Assembly (NCBI RefSeq): GCF_014651055.1
Contig: NZ_BMWD01000006.1
Coordinates: 133,792-197,791, forward strand
Length of the DNA stretch: 64,000 nucleotides
Origin: Streptomyces fructofermentans
GTDB lineage: Bacteria; Actinomycetota; Actinomycetes; Streptomycetales; Streptomycetaceae
Direction of reading: 5' to 3'
Of the stretch, positions 1 to 8,944 are shown piece by piece (position 1 is the first letter of the stretch; each line of letters starts with the position of its first letter). Both the position numbers and the translations under genes were made by a program. The notes under the pieces were generated by a model that had not been told where the DNA came from, did not search any database, and saw only the letters and a program-made list of their open reading frames with translations.

Positions 1-1077
1 CCCTGGAGCGGCACCTCGCTCAACGGCAATCCCGACGCGGGCCGCATCCGCTGGATCCTGCAGAACTCCTACCCGCAGGTGAACGACCTCGCGGCGCTGG
101 CCGGCAAGGCGGGCGTGAGCGGGCTCACCGAGCAGGACGCGGCGGCCGGCACGCAGGTGGCGATCTGGCGGTACTCGGACGGCGCCGAGGTGGACGCCGT
201 GGACCCCGAGGCCGAGAAGCTCGCCGACTACCTGCAGCGCAGCGCCCGGGACCTCGACGAGCCCGAGGCGTCGCTGACCCTGGACCCGCCCGCGGTCTCC
301 GGCCACGCCGGTGAGCTGCTCGGCCCCGTCACGGTGCGCACCAACGCGCGGGGCGTGTCGGTGACGCCGCCGGCCGAGGCGGCCAACGGCGTGATCGTCG
401 TCGACCGGGACGGCAACGAGGTCACCACCGCGACCGACGGCGCCGAGCTGTACTTCGACGTCCCCGAGGACACCGCGGACGGCTCGGCAGCCCTCACGGT
501 CCAGGCCTCGACGACGGTGCCGGTCGGCCGGGCCTTCGCCTCCGAGACCCGGAGCCAGACGCAGATCCTCGCGGGCTCCAGCGAGTCGACGGTCTCCGCC
601 ACCGCCACGGCGAACTGGGCCGAAACGGGTCCCGCGCCCGCGCTGTCGGCCGAGAAGAACTGCGCCGAGGGCGGCGTGGACATCACCGCGGTGAACAAGG
701 GCGACGCGCCGTTCACCTTCGAGCTGATGGGCTCCACCCACTCCATCGAGGCGGGCGCGTCGCAGACCGTCACGATCCCGTTGCAGGAGGACCAGGCCTA
801 CGACTTCACGATCACGGGTCCGAACGGCTACGAGAAGCGGTTCCACGGAGTGCTCGACTGCCGGACGCAGAGCAGCGCCGGCGGAGAGTCGACCCAGACC
901 CTGAGCGAGCCCAGCCCCGCGACGGCCGGCGGGATCACCAGCACCACGGCCGACCTGGCCGAGACCGGAGCCTCCGGCGCCACCCCGGTCATCGTCGGTG
1001 TGGCGATCGCCCTGGTCGTGGCGGGCGGCGCGGCACTGGTTCTGGTCCGCAGGAAGCAGACGCCCGAGCAGCACTGA
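1..1077 (+). CDS. TQXA thioester-domain surface protein with LAETG sortase anchor (5' end missing)
   Basis: This is the C-terminal part of a secreted, cell-wall-anchored protein; the reading frame is open to base 1, so start, signal peptide and the thioester Cys lie outside the window. The first codons read PWSGTSLNGNP and the TQVAIW motif (151-168) is the Gln side of a Cys-Gln thioester (TQXA) domain, a fold that can bond covalently to surfaces. After about 200 residues of beta-rich repeats come a Ser/Thr-rich stalk, the sorting motif LAETG (955-969), a hydrophobic helix and a basic RRK tail. LAXTG is the class E sortase signal of Streptomyces, also used by long chaplins. A strong hairpin follows the stop. 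Family assignment is solid; ligand is unknown. Confidence 0.85.
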   Translation, partial: PWSGTSLNGNPDAGRIRWILQNSYPQVNDLAALAGKAGVSGLTEQDAAAGTQVAIWRYSDGAEVDAVDPEAEKLADYLQRSARDLDEPEASLTLDPPAVSGHAGELLGPVTVRTNARGVSVTPPAEAANGVIVVDRDGNEVTTATDGAELYFDVPEDTADGSAALTVQASTTVPVGRAFASETRSQTQILAGSSESTVSATATANWAETGPAPALSAEKNCAEGGVDITAVNKGDAPFTFELMGSTHSIEAGASQTVTIPLQEDQAYDFTITGPNGYEKRFHGVLDCRTQSSAGGESTQTLSEPSPATAGGITSTTADLAETGASGATPVIVGVAIALVVAGGAALVLVRRKQTPEQH

Positions 1078-1103
1078 GACGCGACGGTCCGCCGGCGACC
1101 ACG

Positions 1104-1128
1104 CCCGGTGCCGCCCGGCGGCACCGGG
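1104..1128 (+). terminator. GC-rich hairpin after the surface protein gene
   Basis: A perfect inverted repeat of 12 bp per arm around a single central base starts 27 bases after the TGA at 1077. There is no U-tract, as is common for actinobacterial terminators. Confidence 0.5.
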
Positions 1129-1136
1129 GCCGTGTC

Positions 1137-1202
1137 CGGCGGTTCCTGGGGTCGCGCCCGGCGCTTCCGAGGGTCGCGGCCGGCGGTTCCGAGGGCCGTG
1201 TC
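1137..1202. repeat. Three tandem 22-bp units
   Basis: Units beginning at 1137, 1159 and 1181 share the pattern CGGCGNTTCC-GGGTCGCG with a few substitutions. They lie in the non-coding gap between the surface protein and ettA. Confidence 0.6.
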
Positions 1203-1715
1203 CGTGAGGAAGCCCGGCGGAGCCACCGTCCCGGTCCGGTCCGGTCACCGGTGGTCGTTCCGGGGGCGCCGCACCGGCGGGACGGATCAGGTGCCCTGGT
1301 CCGGGCCCGGCGGAGTGGCGGTGAAGGCCGTGAGTGCGGGTCGGCGGGGCCCGCCGCCAATAGAAGGCCGGGGCCTCGCCGAGCGGACGCGGCCCGGTGG
1401 ACCCGTCCGCCGAGGTCGTCGTCCGGAGCGCGGCTCGTCGTTGAGCGGGTGCCGCATGTCGTCCCGTGCGTGCGCCGACGCCCGTGCCCGTGCCGTTCGG
1501 TCGGCGCGTGATCGTCCCCGAGGGCGTCCCGGGGCAGGCCGTCGTGTCCGAAGGTGAGCGCGGGCGACTGACAGTGACGGGCGGTCCGCCTGGTGGGAGT
1601 GGGGGAGTCGCAGGTCAGGGGCCCCCGGCTGAACGGGTTTCCCCCGAGGGGTAGCCGTCAGGCAAGATGGGGTGTATCTGCCCACTGCCGATTTCAAGCG
1701 TCCGGACGGTTTCTC
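1203..1715. other. Non-coding gap upstream of ettA
   Basis: Together with 1078-1202 this makes about 640 bases without a supportable gene. Frames open here on both strands lack a start with a ribosome site and have Streptomyces-atypical composition. It presumably holds the ettA promoter; apart from the hairpin and 22-bp repeats upstream I see nothing definable. Confidence 0.4.
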
Positions 1716-3380
1716 TTGGCTGAGTACATTTACACCATGCGCAAGACGCGCAAGGCGCACGGTGACAAGGTGATCCTCGACGACGTCACCTTGAGTTTCC
1801 TCCCGGGTGCCAAGATCGGTGTGGTCGGTCCGAACGGTGCCGGTAAGTCCACCGTTCTCAAGATCATGGCGGGCCTCGAGCAGGCCTCCAACGGTGACGC
1901 GTTCCTTTCGCCCGGCTACACCGTGGGCATGCTGCTCCAGGAGCCCCCGCTCGACGAGTCCAAGACCGTCCTGCAGAACGTCCAGGACGGCGCCGCCGAG
2001 ATCATGGGCAAGCTGCACCGCTTCAACGAGGTCGCCGAACTCATGGCGACCGACTACTCGGACGCGCTGCTGGACGAGATGGGCAAGCTCCAGGAGGACC
2101 TGGACCACGCCAACGCGTGGGACCTGGACACCCAGTTGGAGCAGGCCATGGACGCCCTGGGCTGCCCGCCCGGCGACTGGCCCGTCACCAACCTCTCCGG
2201 TGGTGAGCGCCGCCGCGTCGCGCTGTGCAAGCTGCTCCTCGAAGCCCCCGACCTGCTGCTCCTCGACGAGCCCACCAACCACCTGGACGCAGAGTCCGTG
2301 CAGTGGCTGGAGCAGCACCTCGCGAAGTACCCCGGCACCGTCGTCGCCGTGACCCACGACCGGTACTTCCTCGACAACGTCGCCGAGTGGATCCTCGAAC
2401 TCGACCGCGGCCGCGCGCACCCCTACGAGGGCAACTACTCCACCTACCTGGAGAAGAAGGCCTCCCGCCTCAAGGTCGAGGGCCAGAAGGACGCCAAGCG
2501 CGCCAAGCGGCTCAAGGACGAGCTGGAGTGGGTGCGGTCCAACGCCAAGGGGCGCCAGGCCAAGTCCAAGGCGCGTCTGTCGCGCTACGAGGAGATGGCC
2601 GCCGAGGCGGACAAGATGCGGAAGCTGGACTTCGAGGAGATCCAGATCCCGCCGGGCCCGCGTCTGGGCTCCATCGTCGTCGAGGTCAACAACCTCTCGA
2701 AGGCCTTCGGCGAGAAGGTCCTCATCGACGACCTGAGCTTCACCCTGCCGCGCAACGGCATCGTGGGCATCATCGGCCCCAACGGTGCCGGAAAGACCAC
2801 GCTCTTCAAGATGATCCAGGGTCTGGAGACCCCGGACTCCGGCACGATCAAGGTCGGCGAGACCGTCAAGATCTCGTACGTCGACCAGAGCCGCGAGAAC
2901 ATCGACCCGAAGAAGTCGCTGTGGGCCGTCGTCTCGGACGAGCTGGACTACATCAACGTCGGCCAGGTCGAGATGCCTTCGCGCGCCTACGTGTCCGCGT
3001 TCGGCTTCAAGGGCCCGGACCAGCAGAAGGCGGCCGGTGTGCTCTCCGGCGGTGAGCGCAACCGCCTGAACCTCGCGCTCACCCTCAAGCAGGGCGGCAA
3101 CCTGCTGCTCCTCGACGAGCCCACCAACGACCTCGACGTCGAGACGCTCTCCTCGCTGGAGAACGCCCTGCTCGAGTTCCCGGGCGCGGCTGTGGTCGTC
3201 TCCCACGACCGCTGGTTCCTGGACCGGGTGGCGACGCACATCCTCGCGTACGAGGGCGACTCCAAGTGGTTCTGGTTCGAGGGCAACTTCGAGTCGTACG
3301 AGAAGAACAAGGTCGAGAGGCTCGGACCGGACGCGGCGCGTCCGCACCGCGCCACCTACAAGAAGCTGACCCGGGGCTGA
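1716..3380 (+). CDS. ettA: Energy-dependent translational throttle protein EttA (ABC-F)
   Basis: EttA is a cytosolic ABC-F ATPase that binds the ribosomal E site and gates entry into elongation according to the ATP/ADP ratio. The 554-residue product has two complete nucleotide-binding domains and no membrane segments: Walker A GPNGAGKST/GPNGAGKTT, signatures LSGGERRR and LSGGERNR, and Walker B LLLLDEPTNHLD / LLLLDEPTNDLD. The linker between them carries the basic arm (DAKRAKRLKDELEWVRSNAKG) typical of the family. I chose the TTG at 1716 because it gives the conserved N-terminus MAEYIYTMRKTRKAHG and the usual length; the ATG seven codons later would remove conserved residues. It is followed after 2 bases by the thioesterase gene, so the two are probably cotranscribed. 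Confidence 0.96.
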   Translation: MAEYIYTMRKTRKAHGDKVILDDVTLSFLPGAKIGVVGPNGAGKSTVLKIMAGLEQASNGDAFLSPGYTVGMLLQEPPLDESKTVLQNVQDGAAEIMGKLHRFNEVAELMATDYSDALLDEMGKLQEDLDHANAWDLDTQLEQAMDALGCPPGDWPVTNLSGGERRRVALCKLLLEAPDLLLLDEPTNHLDAESVQWLEQHLAKYPGTVVAVTHDRYFLDNVAEWILELDRGRAHPYEGNYSTYLEKKASRLKVEGQKDAKRAKRLKDELEWVRSNAKGRQAKSKARLSRYEEMAAEADKMRKLDFEEIQIPPGPRLGSIVVEVNNLSKAFGEKVLIDDLSFTLPRNGIVGIIGPNGAGKTTLFKMIQGLETPDSGTIKVGETVKISYVDQSRENIDPKKSLWAVVSDELDYINVGQVEMPSRAYVSAFGFKGPDQQKAAGVLSGGERNRLNLALTLKQGGNLLLLDEPTNDLDVETLSSLENALLEFPGAAVVVSHDRWFLDRVATHILAYEGDSKWFWFEGNFESYEKNKVERLGPDAARPHRATYKKLTRG

Positions 3381-3382
3381 TC

Positions 3383-3802
3383 TTGCGGCACATCTACCGC
3401 TGCCCGCTGCGCTGGGCGGACATGGACGCGTACGGCCACATCAACAATGTGGTCTTCCTCCGCTACCTGGAGGAGGCGCGCATCGATTTCCTGTTCCGCC
3501 CCGACAAGGATTTCCAGCAGGGGTCCGTGGTGGCGCGCCATGAGATCGACTACAAGCAGCAGCTCGTCCACCGGCACACGCCGGTCGACATCGAGCTGTG
3601 GGTCACCCGTATAAGGGCGGCGTCGTTCACCGTCGCCTACGAGGTGAAGGACCCCGACCAGGTGTACGTCCGGGCCGAGACGGTCATCGTGCCGTTCGAC
3701 TTCGAGGCGCAGCGGCCCCGCCGCATCACCGCCGAGGAGCGGGCGTTCCTGGAGGAGTACACGGACGACGGGGCCGATCCCGCGGGGGCCGTCGCGGCAT
3801 GA
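3383..3802 (+). CDS. Acyl-CoA thioesterase, hotdog fold (4HBT/YbgC-FadM type)
   Basis: A 139-residue hotdog-fold protein expected to hydrolyse acyl-CoA thioesters in the cytosol. The N-terminal motif WADMDAYGHINN followed by FLRYLEEAR is the 4HBT active-site region, with the Asp of the DxxGHxNN pattern as the catalytic residue. The TTG start at 3383 sits 2 bases after the ettA stop and gives the family N-terminus; no ATG is suitably placed upstream. Its stop overlaps the ATG of the next gene by 4 bases (ATGA), implying translational coupling. The physiological substrate cannot be told from sequence. Confidence 0.88.
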   Translation: MRHIYRCPLRWADMDAYGHINNVVFLRYLEEARIDFLFRPDKDFQQGSVVARHEIDYKQQLVHRHTPVDIELWVTRIRAASFTVAYEVKDPDQVYVRAETVIVPFDFEAQRPRRITAEERAFLEEYTDDGADPAGAVAA

Positions 3803-4488
3803 CGGCCCTGGAGCTCGTCGACGAGGGGGAGGCGGCGGATCTCGCCGCCTTCCTCGCCCGGCTGATCCACTACGACCGCGCGGCCGCGGTCCGGCTGCAG
3901 GCGTCGGGGACCACTCTCGCGGTCTTCGGCCGGCCGCCGTCGTTCGAGGTGCTCGCGATCCGCGCGGCCCGGCTCGCCAAGCCGTACGAGAACGGTCTCG
4001 AGGTCGCGCTCGACGTGACCGTCTCGGCCGGTGAGCTGCTGGAGGCCCTCGACGAGCCGGCCGCCACGGCCGTCGTGCCCGCCGCCGTCACCGGCCCGCC
4101 GTGGGCCGGGGTGCTGCCGCCCCGCGGAGGCTGGCGTTCCGAGCCGGGGCTGCCCGTGCCCGGCGCCGTACGGACGATGGTGGGCGCCGCGGTGGCCGAA
4201 TTCCGGGCACGGATCGACGAGTTGGCGCCGGAAGGACGTACGCGCGCCGTGGTCGACCGGATAGGGCGGGAGATCTGGTCCCGGCCCGTCGGGGACACCG
4301 GGCTGCCGGTGCGGGCCGCCCACGCGGCGCAGTCCCTCGGATTCCTCGGGCCCGCGCGGGCGGGAGCGCCCGGGGACGCCGTCCTGCGGCTGCTCGCCTC
4401 GGGCGCGTGGCTCAGGCTGTGGACCCCGTACGGATCGATCGCCGTCCGCAGGGCCGGACTGGGCGCCTTCGGCGTCACCGTGCGCTGA
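3799..4488 (+). CDS. Conserved actinobacterial hypothetical protein (229 aa)
   Basis: A soluble Ala/Leu/Arg-rich protein of 229 residues without signal peptide or membrane segment. I recognise no catalytic motif. It starts at the ATG overlapping the thioesterase stop (ATGA), so it belongs to the ettA-thioesterase operon. Codon use (strong GC3) is like its neighbours, so it is a genuine gene. The C-terminus is hydrophobic and basic (GAWLRLWTPYGSIAVRR), perhaps an interaction surface. Function unknown; the only clue is co-expression with a thioesterase. Confidence 0.75.
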   Translation: MTALELVDEGEAADLAAFLARLIHYDRAAAVRLQASGTTLAVFGRPPSFEVLAIRAARLAKPYENGLEVALDVTVSAGELLEALDEPAATAVVPAAVTGPPWAGVLPPRGGWRSEPGLPVPGAVRTMVGAAVAEFRARIDELAPEGRTRAVVDRIGREIWSRPVGDTGLPVRAAHAAQSLGFLGPARAGAPGDAVLRLLASGAWLRLWTPYGSIAVRRAGLGAFGVTVR

Positions 4489-4503
4489 GCGTTCCCGCCC
4501 GCG

Positions 4504-4583
4504 CGCCGAACGACACAGCCGTTCGCCGAACGACACCGCCGTGTGCCGAACGGCCTCGCAGGGCGCCGAACAATCCCGTAGGC
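4504..4583. repeat. Four tandem 20-bp units (CGCCGAAC-type)
   Basis: Units start at 4504, 4524, 4544 and 4564; each begins YGCCGAAC. They lie between two converging genes and encode nothing supportable. Confidence 0.6.
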
Positions 4584-4629
4584 CCTGCGTGCCTTCGACC
4601 TGCGTCCCAGAGGGCGCCCCGGCGCCGGG

Positions 4630-4649
4630 CCGGGCGGCGCCCCGCCCGG
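4630..4649 (-). terminator. Hairpin after the truncated hemoglobin gene
   Basis: Perfect 8-bp arms CCGGGCGG / CCGCCCGG around a 4-base loop, immediately next to the stop codon at 4651. It may serve both converging transcripts. Confidence 0.45.
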
Positions 4650-4650
4650 T

Positions 4651-5064
4651 TCAGCCCTCCGTGTTGACCATCGACGCCGCCGCGTAGGTCAGGTAGTTCC
4701 ACAGCGTGTGCTCGTGCTCCTCGGAGAGCCCGAGCTCCTCCACGGCCACCCGCATGTGCTTCAGCCAGGCGTCGTGGGCGGCGCGGTCGACGGCGAACGG
4801 CGCGTGGCGCATCCGCAGCCGGGGGTGGCCGCGGTTCTCGCTGTACGTGGTGGGGCCGCCCCAGTACTGGATCAGGAACAGCGTGAAGCGCTCCTCGGCC
4901 GGGCCCAGGTCCTCCTCGGGGTACATGGGCCGCAGCAGCGGGTCCCCGGCGACACCCTCGTAGAAGCGGTGCACGAGGCGCCGGAAGGTCTCCTCGCCGC
5001 CGACCTGCTCGTAGAAGGTCTGCTCCTGAAGCGTGCCGCGCCGAATCTCTTTCACGTCGTCCAT
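4651..5064 (-). CDS. glbO: Group II truncated hemoglobin (TrHbO/GlbO type)
   Basis: A 137-residue 2-over-2 globin that binds heme and O2/NO, likely in nitrosative or oxidative stress defence. Characteristic features are the N-terminal TFYEQVGGEETFRRLVHRFY, the PMYPEEDL segment, YWGGPTTYS in the CD/E region, the invariant proximal-helix sequence LRMRHAPFAV and the conserved Trp in HDAWLKHM. Length matches the family. The ATG at 5064 leaves the usual short N-terminal extension; a longer open frame upstream lacks family similarity. It is transcribed divergently from the methyltransferase gene at 5185. Confidence 0.92.
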   Translation of the reverse strand: MDDVKEIRRGTLQEQTFYEQVGGEETFRRLVHRFYEGVAGDPLLRPMYPEEDLGPAEERFTLFLIQYWGGPTTYSENRGHPRLRMRHAPFAVDRAAHDAWLKHMRVAVEELGLSEEHEHTLWNYLTYAAASMVNTEG

Positions 5065-5184
5065 GGTCTCAGACGCGGCGGCCGAGGACTCAAGGCTTAG
5101 GACCACCGCCTCCCGGGGGCGGTCCCGGGGCCGCGGGCGGCCCCGGCGCTCGCCTCCCGGCCCCTGCGGCCGCACAGTGGAGGT

Positions 5185-6171
5185 ATGGGCGGGCACGCGA
5201 CCGACCACGGCCTCGACGACCTCGCCGCCACGGCGCGGGCGGCGCTGGTGCGCGCCATCGAGGCGAGCGGGGCGTGGGACTCGGCCCCGGTCTGGCGCGA
5301 TGCCTTCGAGAGCGTCCCGCGCCACCTCTTCGTCCCGTACTACTACGCGGGCACCGTGAGCGGCTACGAGCGCCGGTGGGGGGACGATCCGGCCCGGGGC
5401 AGGCGCGAGACCTGGCTGCGCGGCGCCTACGCGGACGCGCCGCTGGCCACCCGGATGCGGGACGGGGAGCTCCTCTCGTCCAGCAGCCAGCCGTCCCTGA
5501 TGGCGACGATGCTGGTCGCGCTGGACGTGCGGGACGGCGACGCGGTCCTGGAGATCGGCGCGGGCACCGGCTACAACGCGGCCCTGCTCGCCCACCGGCT
5601 GGGCGACGCGCTCGTCACCTCGGTGGACCTGGACCCGGAGATCACCGAGGCCGCCCGGCGGCACCTCGCCGCGGCCGGCCACCGTCCGACGGTCGTCACC
5701 GGGGACGGGGCGCGCGGCTGTCCCGAGCGAGCCCCCTTCGACCGGATCATCGCGACCTGCACGCTCGGCTCGATCCCGCGCGCCTGGCTGCCCCAGTGCC
5801 GGCCCGGCGCACGCATCCTCGCGCCGTTCGCCACCGGGATCGTCGTCCTGCGGGTCCGGGACGCCGGCCATGCCGAGGGCCGCTTCCTGCACACCTCCGC
5901 CTACTTCGTCCCCCTGCGCGGCGGTGCCCCGCCGGGGCCCGAGCCGTCCGACCGGGAGCTCGACGCCCTGCCGCGCGGGGCGGGCCGCAACGAGCTGTTC
6001 CGCTTCCTGCTGGCCCTGACCGCGGGCACGCTCGCCGTGGACGAGGCGTACGCGATCTGGGAGCGGGAGGAGCGCCCGCAGCGCGAGCGGTACGGGATCA
6101 CGGTCGACGACGGCCGGGCGTGGGCGTGGCTGGACGACCCCGGGGGGCCGTACACCTGGCCGCTTCCGTGA
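5185..6171 (+). CDS. PCMT-like S-adenosylmethionine-dependent methyltransferase
   Basis: A 328-residue class I methyltransferase related to protein-L-isoaspartate O-methyltransferase. The SAM-binding glycine motif VLEIGAGTGYNAALLA lies near residue 122-137, preceded by the PCMT-type SSSSQPSLMATML segment that contacts substrate and followed by the acidic VDLDPEI motif. It is longer than the about 210 residues of housekeeping PCMT; the extra C-terminal domain resembles actinobacterial PCMT-like enzymes that modify secondary metabolites or peptides, but no such cluster is adjacent. The ATG has GTGGAGG almost abutting it, so the start is moderately certain. Substrate unknown. Confidence 0.82.
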   Translation: MGGHATDHGLDDLAATARAALVRAIEASGAWDSAPVWRDAFESVPRHLFVPYYYAGTVSGYERRWGDDPARGRRETWLRGAYADAPLATRMRDGELLSSSSQPSLMATMLVALDVRDGDAVLEIGAGTGYNAALLAHRLGDALVTSVDLDPEITEAARRHLAAAGHRPTVVTGDGARGCPERAPFDRIIATCTLGSIPRAWLPQCRPGARILAPFATGIVVLRVRDAGHAEGRFLHTSAYFVPLRGGAPPGPEPSDRELDALPRGAGRNELFRFLLALTAGTLAVDEAYAIWEREERPQRERYGITVDDGRAWAWLDDPGGPYTWPLP

Positions 6172-6306
6172 CGGGCCCGCCCGGCCCCTGCGAGCCGGGA
6201 CCGCGCACCCCGACCGGCGCCGAGCGAGCCCGATGCCCCGGAGCGGGACGAGCCACAGCGGAACGGTCCGGGACCCGGACCCGCGCCCCGGACCCGTGCC
6301 CGTCGG

Positions 6307-7506
6307 TCAGCCGCGGCGGATGGTGATCGTCGTCCAGGCGCCCACGTGGACCCGGTCGCCGTCCTGGAGGGGGATCGGGACGAAGGGCTGGATGGGCTCC
6401 TCGGCGCCGTTCACCGTGGTGCCGTTCGTGGAGTTCTGGTCCACGACCGCCCAGCCCCCGTCGGGCTGCTGGACGAGCACCGCGTGCTGGTGCGAGACGC
6501 CCGGGTCCTCCGGCGGCACCGCCAGGTCGATGTCGGGGGTGTCGCCGGTCGAGTGGCGACGGCGGCCGATGGTGATCTGGTTGCCGATGAGCGGGCGCTG
6601 CTGCTCGGGCGAGTAGGCGGGCAGGTTCAGGCCCGCGGCCTCGGGTCCCGAGCGCTGCATCATCGCCATGAAGTACTCGCGGTCGGGGCCGATCGTGATG
6701 CTCCACGACAGGGGCTGCTGCTGGTACCCGGGGGGCGCCTGCGTGGCGCCGGGCTGCGGGTAGCCGTAGCCGCCGCCGGGCCCGGGAGGGCCGCCCTGGC
6801 CGCCGGGCGCTCCGGCCGACGGCGGGGAGATCACCCAGTCGTCCTCACCGCCGCCGTAGGACGGTCCGCCGTGAGCCTGCGGGCGCCCGGTCTCCTGCGG
6901 GAAGCCGGGCGGGGCCGGTGGTCCGGGCTGCTGGTAGCCCTGCGGGCCGCCGGGGCCGTTCTGGCCGCCGTATCCGCCGGGCAGGCCGGGCATGTTCGTG
7001 GCGGGGCCGGTGGGTGCCGGAACCGGCTGCGACGGATCGCCGGGGAACCCCGAGGGGTCCTCGCCGTACGGCGGGATCGGCTCGGCGGGCCTGTTCACCC
7101 GCGAGGGCCGGGAGCCCTGGTAGTCGAACCCGCCGGAGCCGGGCTGGCCGGGCGGCTGCTGCTGGAACCGCGGCGCCGGGTTCTGGCCGCCGGGCCCGGG
7201 GGACGGCGGCCGGACCGCGGCCGGGGTGTACGAGGTCGCGGTGTTCGTGAGGAAGTTCCACCGGCACTCCTCGCAGAACGGCGCCCCGCCCTCACGGGGG
7301 GTGCGGCACTGCGGGCAGAGCTCGGCCCCGGACATCTGGTCGGGTGCCTGGGAAGGGTGGCGGCCGCCCTGGCCGGGCGGCGGATAGCCGTAGCCGGCGG
7401 CCGGGGGCGGCGGAGGGGGCGGGGGCACGGCACCGGCCATGCGGTGACCGCAGACCTCGCACCAGTCGTCGGAACCCGACTGGTGTCCGTTCGGGCAGGT
7501 CGGCAT
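6307..7506 (-). CDS. FHA-domain protein with N-terminal double zinc ribbon
   Basis: A cytosolic phosphothreonine-reader protein of 399 residues. The N-terminus holds a CxxGH...CxxCGH ribbon, then a Pro/Gly-rich linker with a second ribbon (CPQC...CEEC, about residues 66-84) followed by a Thr-rich FLTNTATSYTP segment, then a long low-complexity GQP linker, and an FHA domain at about 270-399 with the signature residues GRRRHS, GVSHQHA and NSTNGTTVNG. It is the last gene of the PknG island, 91 bases after the vWA gene. In mycobacteria the PknG target is a small FHA protein (GarA); this protein is larger and is a plausible but unproven PknG partner. Confidence 0.88.
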   Translation of the reverse strand: MPTCPNGHQSGSDDWCEVCGHRMAGAVPPPPPPPPAAGYGYPPPGQGGRHPSQAPDQMSGAELCPQCRTPREGGAPFCEECRWNFLTNTATSYTPAAVRPPSPGPGGQNPAPRFQQQPPGQPGSGGFDYQGSRPSRVNRPAEPIPPYGEDPSGFPGDPSQPVPAPTGPATNMPGLPGGYGGQNGPGGPQGYQQPGPPAPPGFPQETGRPQAHGGPSYGGGEDDWVISPPSAGAPGGQGGPPGPGGGYGYPQPGATQAPPGYQQQPLSWSITIGPDREYFMAMMQRSGPEAAGLNLPAYSPEQQRPLIGNQITIGRRRHSTGDTPDIDLAVPPEDPGVSHQHAVLVQQPDGGWAVVDQNSTNGTTVNGAEEPIQPFVPIPLQDGDRVHVGAWTTITIRRG

Positions 7507-7597
7507 GTCGGCGCTTCCCCCTCTCCTTTTCGGCCCCGGATGGACCGTATGCGATGCGAACCGCGTGCTTCACGACCGCGGATCGATCTGATTCTTG

Positions 7598-8944
7598 CTA
7601 CTTCTTTACACGAACAGTCTTTGTGGACCGTGTTTCGAGAGTCATCTCGTCGGCCTCCGCGACCTTCGCCTTCAATCGCACAGTACCCGCCGCGGCATCG
7701 ACCACGTCCACCACCTTGGCAAGCAGTTTGGCGGTATCGGCGTTTCCCGAGGCACTGGCGAGCTGAACGGCGCGGCCCAGTTTGGCCGTTGCCCCGTCGA
7801 CATCGCCCGCTTTGCGCGCGTCCAGCCCCTGCTGGATGACTTGCGCCAGTTCCGCCTGACCCGTGTAGTGCGCGACCTGCGGATTGATGGACGTGGACGC
7901 CGCCATGTCGTCGGTCCACACGGCCCGTACGAGCCCCTGCGCGCCGAGGTTCTGCGCCGGGCCGTCGCCCTGCGGGACGACCAGGGAGACCCGGGCGGCG
8001 AGCATCTCCTGCCCGATGCCGGCCTCGGGGACCTCGACGCACACGTGGTAGTCGCGGGACTCGTCGCCCCAGGAGCCGGTGGGGTAGTCCCCGGCGCGCG
8101 GGCCCGCCTCCGTGCGGCGGCCGGTCAGCTCCTCCACCGTGGGCGCGACCTGCTTGACGAACTTGATCGCGGTGCCGACCGGGGTCCACAGCCGCAGCGC
8201 CACGTCCGCGACCTCCTTGCCCATGGCCGTCTCCATCATCTGCGTGAAGTCGGCGGCCAGGCCCGCCGGATCGGCCACGATGTCGGCGGTGCCGAGCAGC
8301 GCGGACGCGATCCCGGTGACCTCCTTGACCTCCCAGTCGGTGCCGACTCCCCGCGCGTCGCACGTGAACCGCCCCGCGCAGGAGTCCAGCGCGGCCTTGA
8401 GGTCCTGCGGCGACTCGTGCTCGTTGCGGCCGTCGGTGAGCACGATGCCGTGCCGGATGTCGACCTCGGCGGACGCCAGCAGCCGGTCGGCCAGCCGCAG
8501 CCAGGTGCCGATCGCGGTGCCGCCGCCCGCGCTCAGCCTGCGCAGGGACTGCTTGGCCTGTTCGCGGGTCCGCGGGTCGGCGACGGCGAGGCCCCCGCCG
8601 CCCGGGTAGACCTCCTTGGCGACGTGCGTGCCGCCGATCACCGCGAAGCGCACCCCGTCCCGCAGCGCGTCGATCGCCGCGGCCGTCGCGTCCCGGGCGC
8701 CGCGCATCTTGGTCGGCGGGTAGTCCATGGACCCCGAGCAGTCGACCATGATCGCCACGGCCGCGTCCGGGCCCTGACCCGGTGTGTAGACGTGGGGTGC
8801 CGCCACGGCACTCCCGATCGTTCCGCCGCCGGTCGAGGTCACCGTGACGATCGCGTTGACCTCGCGGCCGCCCTCCGGCAGGTACTCGTTCTGGTAGACG
8901 TCCACCGAGAACTGCGGCACGTTCGACTTCGAGAAATTGGCCAT
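7598..8944 (-). CDS. von Willebrand factor type A (vWA) domain protein
   Basis: A 448-residue cytosolic vWA protein. The metal-ion-dependent adhesion site DCSGSM lies at residues 68-73 (Asp68, Ser70, Ser72), with the downstream Thr/Asp elements GGGTAIGTW and VLTDGRNE. The C-terminal half has an immunoglobulin-like region and a helical segment. There is no signal peptide or transmembrane helix. I took the ATG at 8944, which starts MANFSKSNVPQFSV; a longer in-frame extension has no family-like sequence. It lies between the PP2C and FHA genes; vWA + PP2C + kinase sets are known from TerY-P-type bacterial phosphosignalling modules, which suggests a scaffold or substrate role here. Confidence 0.87.
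   Translation of the reverse strand: MANFSKSNVPQFSVDVYQNEYLPEGGREVNAIVTVTSTGGGTIGSAVAAPHVYTPGQGPDAAVAIMVDCSGSMDYPPTKMRGARDATAAAIDALRDGVRFAVIGGTHVAKEVYPGGGGLAVADPRTREQAKQSLRRLSAGGGTAIGTWLRLADRLLASAEVDIRHGIVLTDGRNEHESPQDLKAALDSCAGRFTCDARGVGTDWEVKEVTGIASALLGTADIVADPAGLAADFTQMMETAMGKEVADVALRLWTPVGTAIKFVKQVAPTVEELTGRRTEAGPRAGDYPTGSWGDESRDYHVCVEVPEAGIGQEMLAARVSLVVPQGDGPAQNLGAQGLVRAVWTDDMAASTSINPQVAHYTGQAELAQVIQQGLDARKAGDVDGATAKLGRAVQLASASGNADTAKLLAKVVDVVDAAAGTVRLKAKVAEADEMTLETRSTKTVRVKK

Noticed and set aside
1078..1715. Possible small genes between the surface protein and ettA on either strand
   Set aside because: Overlapping low-complexity frames without ribosome sites or similarity; repeats and hairpin explain the region better.
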